DNA of 64,000 nt from Ancylostoma caninum (Eukaryota > Nematoda > Chromadorea > Rhabditida > Ancylostomatidae): contig JBAJFG010000029.1 of the NCBI GenBank assembly GCA_037903475.1, positions 951,501 through 1,015,500 of the forward strand. The letters run 5' to 3'. Numbering within the stretch: the stretch's first letter is position 1; every line of letters starts with the position of its first letter. The notes beneath the pieces are model-generated. The model saw nothing but the letters and a program-made list of their open reading frames with translations. It did no database searches and was not told the origin of the DNA. A program made the position numbers and the translations under genes. Positions 35,530 through 47,500 of the stretch are shown piece by piece.

Positions 35530-38500
35530 TTAACATTGAAGGTAACTTGAAAGTGACGTTTGTGATTCCACCCGTTTTGTTCTTGAATTGTATTGGAAGA
35601 CCATGTTTGAAGTGAATGCCGTCACCGTTGATCCAGACGCTGAAGTAATGATATTAGTAGGAAGAAATGGAAATGATGAAAAGGTTATTTGGGTTTTTGT
35701 CATTATAGAAATAGAACAACTCACGTGATTCAATTCCTCTAACTCCCATCGGCATATTAGGGAAATAACTCGACACTCGATTCTTTAATGTGGATTGATT
35801 CCAGAATTCATCGTAGACGGAGAACTCGTCCCCATCCTGGAAAATTAAAGTCGTTCAACCATTCACATGATAACACTTTTTCCAAGATGATTTTCCTTCA
35901 TGTTTTGCTCGTAACAATTGAATCGTTGAGAAAAGTCAGGGTGTGGCACCAGGAGTATCAATCGGTCACGAAGAGGTTAATACTGAGTCACAGCAGATTA
36001 TTATACTGATTATTATATTAATTGGTAATTGTAACTGTAATAACTGGGTTTAGAGCAAGCTCCACAGGTACCGTCTCTCTTCATAATAGGTTTCTTTTCT
36101 TATATTATTTAGTAATTGTAACGGCTGAAACCGCAAAGAGATGCATGATCCTTGCAGAAATTCCAAAGGAAAAACACCATCGAGTCTAATATTGTGGTAG
36201 TGGTTGGGGTGACACATCTGTGGGAATGTGAGGCATCTGTCACATTTGCCACAGTAAGCGAGACGGTAACCAAATTGGATACCACAGATTTCTCTCCACC
36301 GAAGCAAAAAGCTAACAAGGGGGTTTTTGGCTTTTTTGCAGAGAAATGTGTAAATCATCGTAATCATTAAACTCAGGACCGGATAATGCATCATACACTT
36401 ATCGATTTATTCGAAATTCGAGCATTTGATTTTGAATAAGTCTGTAGTCCAGATGTTTGGAAAAAAGGGAGTAATACATTTGCGAATGATGAGAAGGCGT
36501 TCAGGTCTCTCTCTTTTTTAATCATTGGAATTTTTTGGATCTAGTCCTGGATGAATAATTAAGTAAATTGAGTTATTCGATCAACATAGCACACCCTCCC
36601 CTGGAAAAACCAACAATTCAAAAAATTTCGGAGATAAGATGGGGAGGGGGCAGTAGAAGGAAACTGTAGTTTCCGCAGGGCACAGATTTTGTACCATCGC
36701 CAAACTCTCTCAGACTAACTAGCACGATAAAGCAAGATACTTACTCAGCTGTGAAAACCAGAGAAAAAACGGGGCGGTGCCAGTGCCTCACAATTGGAGG
36801 ATTCAAGACCTTTTTCTCACACCTTAATGCCAACTTGTCCGCCACTTGATAGCTTCAGCCATTTGTAGAAATTAGGGAGATAGAGGAAGAAAAAAGGGAA
36901 AGAAGGGTTAATCAGACAAATTAGCACCGCCCAATTCTCCTTCACAACGCATCAATACATCACATCATGACCCTCAAACTAAATCTAGAATATGAACATA
37001 CCGATAGCAGAATCTGGTGCCCATTTATCCACCGCAGTGCTCCTCGAGGTGTAAAGGATATATCCGCAGGCAATCGCTTAGGATATCCAGGATCTAGTTG
37101 GAAAACACCACGAAGCCTTGAGTAGTAGTAACCATACACCTGGAAATTATAGCCGACTGTGATAAAAAAAAACTTTTTTCAATATAAAATTTGCTGTACT
37201 ACCTGTCGATTGCCAAACAGGAGCATCATTCCCGAGGTGGGATTGAAAACAGCTGCGTCAACACGAGATGGTGCTGTAGGGAACAGCTCGCTCACCCGGT
37301 AGGTCTGGATTTTGAGTTGATTTTTTTCCTTTCGAAATTTTTAGTATGACCTCAGAACTCCAGAATCCGAATTGTCCGATCGCATCCGAAAGTCGCTTAC
37401 CCCGAACATTGTTGACAACTTGCGGAGCAGTCTTTCGTTGGGTTCGCAAGTTGTCGACAAGCTTTGGGCTGACAACTTGTCGGCAAGAGAACGCGATGGC
37501 AAGTTGTTGACAAGTTTCGGGTCGTGCCAATTTTTGATGCGTTCAGCCAATTTGTTCTGGGGATTCTTAGTTAAGTCGATAACTCACCTTGCGCACTCTC
37601 GTTCCGCTCAGCTCATAAACAGTGGATCCGGAGAATAAATAGGAGAAAGAATCGCCTCAAATCCATTCTCAAGTAAAACCGGTAGATTTTACGAAATGAG
37701 GGAAGATCCTTACTTGGTGTATACGCATCCACCGAATATGGGCAGCCGCCGGAACTGCCAGAAGATCCGCTAAAGGACGTGCGGCCGGAGCTGCCACCGA
37801 ATGAGCTGTCTCGACCACTGCCGAACGACCTGTCGTCTCCGCCACCGAAGGAAGGTCGACTCGGTCTTCGAGTTGTGGTGGTGTCTGAAGTGGGAAACAT
37901 TGAGGACAACACTGCTTCAGGTTTAGGGGTTAACTTTGAGTTCTGGTCTACTGCAACTTTCGGGTCGGTAGTGAACCCCGCGACCCAGGTCACGAACTTC
38001 CATTCCCAGCCCACGTAGTAGTGGGAATTCCGCGACATAGTTGGCACTGGCGACAGTAGCTGCCAACGTGGTTCGCGACAGTGGTCATGAGACGCAGACG
38101 ACGAAGAACGGTGGAATTAGCGCGGTGGTCAACGAGGTGCGTTGACGACGAACTCGGTGGAGTTCATGCATGTCCACTTGATGGCAGCCGAACCGGTTTG
38201 CCGCATCGATCATAACAGATCTTTCGTGTTAAGGAGTGGCTAGGCGTCTTCTCCATATGTGGTGCCACATTCCAGGCCTTATTTCTCTTACCAGCTTGAA
38301 TAGTACTACGCACGCCCCTTTTTTTTGCTACTTTCTCTAGTTGGAGGTGAATCGCCGTCACCAATATGGAGAGAATTCCGTGGGAAACTGCTCTAGCATT
38401 CGGAAGCCAAATTGATTCCCATATGATATTGGTTACAGGTACGCAACCTTGATAACCAGTTATTGCTGACATATAGTGCTGTTAAAGGGAATGTTCCACC

Positions 38501-41500
38501 ACGGAACCGTTTTTGATATTTTTGCCTGGAATGAATTTCCAGAGCTCCCCATCACGATCATCGTGACTCATTGCGGAACTGACTTGAGGGCCGTCTTCAA
38601 GCCCTAACTTTCGGGGAGCTTGTGGGCGGAGTCAAGGTGAGAGTATGAGGTCACCCATCTTCTACCTTATTAAAGGCAGCACTCATGATAAGTCTAAGGT
38701 CCGAAATTTTAAATGTTTTAGAGAATCGACAATAGTCCCAGTAATTCTATGCAAGTAGAATCGCTGGAGGCATCTACATTCTCAAGATAAAATAGGCTAG
38801 AAAAGGTATCCGGGTGTTCCCGGGCGAGTTGTGGCGTGACATGGAAGCTGTTTTCGCCTCCGATCCCTCAATTCTTTTAAACATTATTTCTTTTTTACCC
38901 TTTATTCAATGGTTGTGTTTTCTCCTCCCGAGACACGTCTATATGACATACATTCTTCCATTTTTCAATTTCTGTTCTTTTTTCACTCTGGCAGGCTAAA
39001 AAACATACAAATTCCCAAATCCGTCAAGAAAATGCGTGAGGAAAAAGGCAGCATTATTGATTTTTTGCCACACCTGACCCGCGAATTCGACAACCTGGTC
39101 TAAGGCATTGAATTAGGGATATTCGGGACTTTCTTGCGCATGAGTTCTGACCGAACTCATTAATGCATTCCTCTTCACCGTAGCCGAAAACCTAAGCTTA
39201 CGCTGAAATCTTGATGAGGGAAATTTTCGTAGGTGCTGCCCTAAAGAAGTGGGTAATGAGAACTTCTTAAGGCAGCACTCCCACGAGAACAACGAATTTA
39301 AAAAACGTCGACTACCGGGAGTTCATTGTTCAGGAGCATCGCTATCACCCGCTTGGCACCGCCCCGCCTACATGCTACACAGGATTCAGGGCTCGATAAC
39401 GAGGTTCTCGGCAGTCTTGCACTGCATACCTACACCACTACGATCTGCAACCCCTGAGTAATGTACTCATGTGAAAATCGCAAAAACTATTCCGAGATGG
39501 GACGCTGCCATTAAAAGCCCCACCAAATAATGTTAAAAATGTTTACCAGTAGCTGTTTTCCACAATAATACATATGTATGTACTGCTTAAACACTCGCTA
39601 TTTCTATTTTGTTATCAAACAAAGGAAGTCGCTCTGACATTGTGAATGACTGTATAGACGAGCTAACAAACTCTGATAATCAAATAACCAGAAACGAGGT
39701 ATTCGCTAGTACATAGTTTAGAGTACTGTGACGCCTCCGGGTGCCGTTTGGAAATGATAGAAAGCTGTATTTTTTTAGAATTTAGGCTCAGAACTTCACT
39801 ATTGTTGGCCATTTGGCTTCCAAATTATAGCGAATCCAGAATGAGTTTCAGAATTGAAGTTGCAAAACGAAGCAAATGATGGGGTTGATCTCCATGTCTC
39901 CAAACTGAGCATCAATTGGTTGGTCGTGATGGTTTGCATGACAACCATACCCTGAAGGGGCTTCACTACGAATTTTCGTTGAAGCACCCTTTCAGAGCGG
40001 ATCAAAGATGTGAACCCACCATGAGTGGGTAGGTGTTGTGAGATTCTCGAATGCTGTGATCATATTGCAAGGATGTTCTCACCATGCCTGTGTAAAGGGT
40101 AATATGAAGGGATTGTTACCAGGGTAAAGCACGAGGTGCGATTTGGAGCTCCCAAATACGTACCCCCCTTTGCTCTCACCTGGGCGTAAACCACGCCTAT
40201 GATTTCACCATTCTTGGTGGTACACAGTCCTTGCATTGTAGTGAGCAATTAAGCAGCTTTCATTATACCAGTCTGGCCGTCCAGCTAACGCCGGACTTCC
40301 AGACTTCTGCTGATGCTCGCTTCGCTCGCATACTCCGCATACGATGCAGAAAAAAGGTGGACAGATTTAGTAGATCCTGTATCCTTCCGAGTAAGTTCAT
40401 CGACTTTTGGAAAGCTCTCGATCGTGTGAGCGGTAGCCTTCCTCCAAGTGGGAGAAGTAATTTCTTTTGATTGGCCCAAGTGGCCGTTGTTAATTGGACC
40501 CCTATCACAGTGGTGGACCCGTCTCCCCCACTTCTGGGCGCCGGGCACCATTATCACAGTGGTGGACCCGTCTCCCCCACTTCTGGGCGCCGGCGCACCC
40601 CTATCACAATGGGGGACCCGTCTCCCCCCATTTCTGTGCGTCGGCGGGGCCTCATCACAGTGTTGGACGCGCCCCCCCTCCTCCTCCTCCTCCACTTTTG
40701 GGCGCTGGCGCACCCTTATCATAGGAGTAGACCCGTCTCCCCCACTTTTGGTCGCCGGCGCGGCTTTACCACACCGTTGCACCCGACTCCCCCACTTTTG
40801 AGTGCCGTGGGGCCTTATCACAGCGTTGGACCCGTCCTCCAACTTTTGGGCGCCGGCGCACCCTTAGCACAGGGTGAACCCGCCCCCCCCCCACTTCTGG
40901 GCGCCGGCGCAGCCCTTCGGTATTGACTCCACTGACGGACCCGTTGCACATTGTCCAACCTTCTCCTCGATCTCATCCCTACTCCAATCAACCATACCAC
41001 ACCCATTCCTAGGCTTTTATATGATCTCACAATCACGATCACTGACCAATTGGAGAATTTCGTAATGGTCTGACACACATACATACAGACAGACACGAAA
41101 ACAAACTGAGCCCGTTATTATAAGTCATGATTTTTCCAGTACTCGGTCTTTCTCAATCTGTCATACAAAGCCCAGACATCGTAAACAAACCTATCAGTTT
41201 TGAGGAAACGTGCCCAACACGTTTGGGCATGTTTAACATACTAAACATAACACAAAAAAGGAGGGGTCAAATTGCTTGAAAACTGAAATTGTTTGAACAA
41301 TCTTGGACATGTTTTTACATGTTTACACGCAAACTTTCGTGTTTTCACTCTCTGCTCCCTCTTCGCTCTAGACACTTTATGTGCATCTCTCTACTACTGA
41401 ATACTGTAGAGTCCACCACAGGGCAGGTGCGATAAGGGTGCGATACACGCACCTTCTCCGCATCTGTCCTGTGGTGGAAGTTATAGTAATTTCTTGCGGT

Positions 41501-44500
41501 GGAGCGCGAAATCGCGTAGGAGCGTGAAACAGGTGCACAGGAGTTTCAGCTGAACTTCGCTGGAATTTTTGCAATATTGACCCTATTTAAAGTGCGCGAC
41601 TTGCACAGGTGGAGGGTAACTTAGGACATTTACCGTGATTTTCTCCCGTGGTAAGCAATTACATACTACTTTTTACTAATAAGTGCGTCTATAGCTTATT
41701 ACTATTACTCTGTGTTCCTGTGTCGATTAACTGTGATGGGAAATTTTTGAAGTAATGGCAGAGATCGTAGAGGTGTGGAACATCTCATCCACAGCTCGAA
41801 TAATGTGTTGGGGCTGGACGCCGCCCCCTCCACGGTGCTTCCTGAATAGAAGCCGTCGGCCATTCTGCCAAAGTCAGTGCGTAGGTGAGATAGTATAGGG
41901 GCCGCAGCACAAGGATCAATCATAGGTAAAAAATACTACGTACCCTCCCGCATCCTTTGCTTTATCGCTTTACTCCCCTAAACACGTAGGGGTGGTTTGA
42001 AACATCGCAGCTGTGCTTTTCCCTGATTGTTACTGGCCCTACAGTGTCGTGTCGTTTTCGCCAAGGTCTTTTTGTACAATACGTAATTCTACGGAATGAA
42101 TCGAGGTCATCAGAGTCCTTTTGGTATGGAACCAATGTTCTCCTGCTGCACAGCCACATCTATGTATGTATGCTCCACTCACCATCACTGCCAAAGAATC
42201 GTCCAAACCAGCTTTTTGTAGTGGTGGGTGATTCTGTTGTGAAACGTCCTCTAGAGCCACCGTCTGGAATAAATGAACATCGAAGACAATGACATATAGA
42301 AACCATAAAGGAAGACGATTTATTGCAGTGTTTTCTAGGAGACCGAGTCAGAATGACACAGTATCTCCTGTAAAGAGGAGATCGCGGGTCAACCCTGTCA
42401 GCTACTACAAGAATTAGCTACATCCTGTAGCTAATTTCATCTGACAAGGGAAGGATACTTCATCAGTGTCGCCTTTCGTAGCCAGGTGTATACTACCCTA
42501 CGCAGCTCGCGACGCTGATTTCAAACCTGTTTTAATCTACCCCTAAATTTATCTCTATGAGGAGTTATACCATCCTGTCAGAACGCACATGTAGAGCGCA
42601 CAATAGAATCCATTCTATGCAGTTTTATGAGGTTTCCCACCTACAAATTGGAAGTTTGGAGCCATTTGGAAGGACCCTCATCACTGAATTTGGAGAAAGT
42701 GACATTGCTCATCTGACCAAGTGTACGAAAATTATTATCTGCTAGCATCAGTGGAGTAGCTACTGTCATTCACGTCACAGTTTTCACGTTCGATCCCGCC
42801 TTCATTCAGATTTAATAGGAATTTGTGAACATAACGACTGTAACGAGGTTTTTTTTTTTCATTTGCTCCTTACACTGTGACAAGCTATTTAGTTTTGAGC
42901 ATTTTGTATTATTCTTCCATAAATGTGCATAAACTATTGAAGATTAATTTTCGTACACTTGGTCAGATGAGCAGTGTCACCTTTTCCAAATTCGGTGACG
43001 AGGATCCTTTCAAATGGTTCCAAACTTCCAAAAGATCGATTCGTAGGTGGAAAACCTTACAAAACTACATAGAATGGGTTTTCTTGTGCGCCCTACATGT
43101 GCGTTGTGACAGGATGGTATAACTCCTCACAGAGACAAATTAAGGGGTAGATAAAAGCAGATTTGAAATCAGCGTCGCGAGCGGCGTAGGGTAGTATACA
43201 CCTCGCTACGGAAGGAGACACTGATGAAGAATCCTTCCCTTGTGAGATTATCTTAAAATATTACCAGGCAGTTGCAAAATTCATTTCGAAACGGGAAACA
43301 TGGGTCAAAATGTTATAACTCGACTCAAGTGCATTTTATTCATCAAAATATGTAGCTTGATTGGTTTACTTTAGTGCATTATTTCCGGAGTTCAGTAAAA
43401 ATTTTATGCCCCATCAATGAAGACTGAAATTGCAAGAATTCACAAATTTCTGGAAGGCGACTTCAATACACCCCACATCAGTGAATTGTTGCAGCCAAAG
43501 TTTTTTTCCTGGATTTTCTCGAGTTTTTTGCACTAGAATACTCTCGTGTTTTATTGCATCCACTGACGAAGACTGATACCCGCAATACTGCCACCAGCTT
43601 GAATGAGTTTACTAGTTCTGGAAGCAGAAGGTGTTGGTCCTCGGAACTGTTAGAATCGTTCTTAGCAATCGCATAAAAAAGTGGAAAAATACCACAACTT
43701 CGGTTGTGTTCACTTTTTCACACTTTCTGATCATTCCGAACCTGCAACAAGTGCCTATTCGCTGAGATGGTTTTCACAAAATACTGTCAGACATACGAAA
43801 ATATTCAGCTGTTGCAAAACCGCTGTCGGATTTTGACGTTACACTTTTGAATTACCATAATTTGGCCGCAGTGGAATTTCTTTAAGAGATTAACCAAGCA
43901 TGTGGGCCAGCACATCCATCTGTAGAAAATCTAAAGGTACACAATTAAGTCAGCATCATTAAATCCGCTAACTTATGATTACCTAGCTTTCTGAAGCCAA
44001 TTAAATCAGCGAAGGCATTTTGAGTTGATAAAGGTATTTTCACGGACAACTCTTTTTCCAATGGAAAGATCCAATTGCTTGAATTTGGGGTTTTCTGTTT
44101 AAAAATTGCGTGTGCATCTTCTTCCAGATTGCGAAGGGATCGACATGTCGGCATGTGTTGTCATAGACACTTCAGGATAATTCGGGGAAAATCCATTCAT
44201 CCTATCTTTCCAGTGTTCCTTTTCCTTATATGGGTTCAAAGACTGCAAAGCAGTGAAAGCCACGAAAATCTCTGAGATCAAGAACAGATCTGCTGGTAGC
44301 AGTTTCCACTACCGCCTTCAGAACTAGGGCGATGACATGTAATTAGAGTCTACAATCTCGAGGTGAGCATCTCTACTTGGTTTTGTTGAACATTTCCTCA
44401 AGCATAGCTCACGTTGGTGATATTCTCCCTGTTATGAGCTGCGTAATTACAGTCCGGTCATGCAGCCACTGCAAATGGGCGCCGGCGGGCGCCGGCCGCC

Positions 44501-47500
44501 GCCACCCTTAGGCGCCCCGGTATTAATGAGCTATAAATCACTCGAGCTTGGGAGAAAGTGAAGAAAGATACAATTTTAGACCATAGTAGACAGGGTAGAT
44601 AAGCCTAACTCTATGCTTAAGAATGGGTTTGAGTTTAGGCTTAGGCTTCACAGGAGTGATATCCCTTTTCACCTAAATTTCTAAGACAAACTACGATAGG
44701 TGCAAATGTAAGTAATAGTGGACACCATTTGTACGCTGCATCGTGTAGCTGCTGTAGCGCATAGCTCAGTGGGTTGAGCGAATGATCGACTTTGTGGTGG
44801 TCAGGGGATCGAATCCTGCCCTGTGCCCCGTTTTGCAAATACATATAGTATGCTGCCTACGACTGCTGCAGTTATCTAACAAACTCCAACATAAAAAGTA
44901 GCCCGGATGGCTCAGTGGTTCGAGTGGCAGATTGCAATCTGTCCCTATCGCTGGTTCCACTCCGTTGGAGATCCAGAGTTAAGTATCGCAGTGTTTGGGG
45001 TTCACTGCTTGGAACGTCCCCCGTGATCTCCTTCGGGTAGTCCAGGAAGGCATCCGGCAACGTTTTGCATGAATTTCGAGGATAAACTACGATAAGTGTA
45101 AGTGTAAGTAATAGTAATAGTGTAAGTAATAGTGAAAAACCACTTTTTCAAAGTTGAGGGAAACCGGGAGAGAGTAACTCCGCCGTAAAGGACTGCTCCA
45201 CGAAAGATAAATGACAGCGGTAGAACTACTTCGCAATGGATATGGAACAATTTATACGGATTCAATTATTTCTGAGGATCCCGAATTGGATGAGCTTTAT
45301 TATTCAGATGGGATAACCGAAGTACTGTGTCCATCTATAGAAGAATAACGGCCATTTTTGTATTCGCGAAGCAGAGTACTATAGCAGAAAATGGAAGAGT
45401 TGGCTTTGTGTATTGTGTATTCAGAAATCTTTCCCCATGAAAATCACAAAAATGAAAAAAAAGTGTAAGTTGTGAAAATGGTCCCCTGCTTTATAGCCTT
45501 AACATATCCACTGCCCTCTTTCTACTATGGACTAAAATTGTATTTTTCTTCGCTTTCTCCCAAGCTCGAGTGATTTATAGCTCATTAATACCGGGGCGCC
45601 GGAGGGTGGCGGCGGCCGGCGCCCATTTGCAGTGGCTGCCGGACCCGACTGTACCGAATTAGAACTCTTGTTACAGGTTGAGATGAATTTTTGTGAATAA
45701 GCACACGTAGAATCACCCTCTAAGAAGAAAATAAAAGTCGATTGACGCAGTAGAGAACAGAAAAGTGGAAAGAGGAAGAAGTAAGACTTAGAACAGATAA
45801 AAAGCGGTCAGGGTCTTATGTTGCATGGCATTACTGCAAAGTTTGTGCTTCTAAAATCCGACATTGATTTTGCAGCAACTCAATAATGTGGATGTACCTC
45901 CAAATGACGAATCCCCACCTCCAAACGATGATCCTCCACTGCTAGGCCTCTTTGGAGAAGTTGGAGGGCCTAAACAGAACCTTTCACTTGAAACCCATTT
46001 CACCACAGTAAATTACTGGACTCACCATAGATGTCCTGGATGCTGGAAATATCGTCCGACTTCAATACCGGCCTCTTGTAGTTCCCACGAGAATCTACCT
46101 TCAAGAAACCGTATCAGAATGGTGACGAATTTCTGGATTTTAGCTAATCTCACCGTTTCATGGTAAAAAGGAGCCATGATAGATGAATCATCACGTGAAT
46201 GGGAAAGACCAAGTGTGTGCCCGCCTTCGTGGATTGCTACTGCTAAGAGGTCGGTGTAGTCTCCACTAGATGAAAAGACATGATTTTGGGTCCGACTTAT
46301 GGAGTTTCAGTGGTTCTCTTCCACGACAACGACACGGCATCAAATCAAGTAATTACAGTGGTCTCATTGCTTTGTGTCGCTATTGAAATTGGTATTTTCT
46401 CAACAAATAAGAAATTCGAGTCTCACATAGTTTTAAAAATTCACCTGGCAATTTTCTTGGCATCCATATACGTCCAGTTCTCGTCATCATCGAAATGTAG
46501 AGCACCATTTTCAGGCATAGTTGCATGCGCCAGGACTCCGCCTACACGTAGGAAGTTCACGAGCAACAACTGTATCCTTCCGTAGACGCAATAACAGTAA
46601 CCTTTCTTCACATATTTTCGCTCAGTAAGTGACTGTGACCGTTCCAGTTCCTTTGTTCTACTCAATTTTTTAAGAGACGAATGTAAATATTTTTAAAGTT
46701 GTGGTGGATCCGGAGGACAAGTCAGCTAATAAATTACAAAGCAGCGTAAAATTTGCAAATGGTGGGTTGACATGGAGTCTCACCTCTTCCGTCGAAAGGC
46801 CATGGATCGTTATGATTACCGGTCCCGAAGCGAACCTAAACATTTCATCACGTTATATACGTACGTAGGTGTGGGCGTTGAATTTGGAAAGGGTGTTGAG
46901 GCCAGGTTTCCCAATTGGATAATCGGTCGAAGTACCCAATCACGAAGTCTGGCTGCACCGTTCTTTCAAGGTAAACTGCAGACACAGAATGATTAGCTTT
47001 ACACAGTATCAACTAAAGATTTTTGAACTTTCGAAGTTAGTTCTCTACGAAATACATATGTCGCTGTGGATATATGTATGGTTGTTATTCCCAGATACAA
47101 AGAAGGGTTGAAAAGTTTCCGGAATGACCACCAAAGAGCCAGTGTTTTCCATCTGTTTCTATGCCGTTCCATAGAGAAATCCTTCATATGAGTTGGCTAT
47201 AAATATCAATTCGATCTGCTAAATAGCCTGGTTTTGGCAGGTCCTTCTAGTCTGCCAACTTTGATTATCTTCAGTTAGAGGTGAATGCGAAGTTCGAGCG
47301 GTCAACAAATCTTCCCAAATAAGGAAGATCTCACGTAAACGAAATACTTGGCTTCCTAGCTTGGATGAGCGAGGACTGCTGCACATAGGCAAACTCATGA
47401 CCAGAGTCAAGCATGACGATGGGAAAAACCGACCCTCAATACGACCCCCCTATTCCCTCGTCAAACCCCGCCTTTTCACGACCCCCCCCCCTCCCTTCTG

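Larger units (their letters stand above)
44450..45651. mobile_element. 1.2-kb TIR element carrying tRNA-like units
   Basis: Inverted repeats of about 160 bp (44450-44615 and 45490-45651) begin CAGTCCGGTCATGCAGCC at the left, with GC-rich GGGCGCCGG blocks near the tips. TA flanks both sides (44448-44449 and 45652-45653), suggesting a Tc1/mariner-style target. The middle holds two tRNA-like sequences and copies of an AAACTACGATA-GTGTAAGTAATAGT tail. No transposase. Lies in the 8-kb metalloproteinase intron. Confidence 0.75.

Noticed and set aside
37613..38047. Stand-alone 144-residue Gly/Ser-rich protein
   Set aside because: The supported exon is only 37714-37884; it is the linker and first hemopexin strand of the metalloproteinase, and the remainder of the frame is intron.
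40285..40926. Open frames of 117-185 codons on both strands
   Set aside because: Products of the GC-rich 50-bp minisatellite, which lacks stop codons in several frames.
44756..44972. Two functional tRNA genes
   Set aside because: A and B boxes are present but the acceptor and T stems do not pair; the shared tails point to SINEs.
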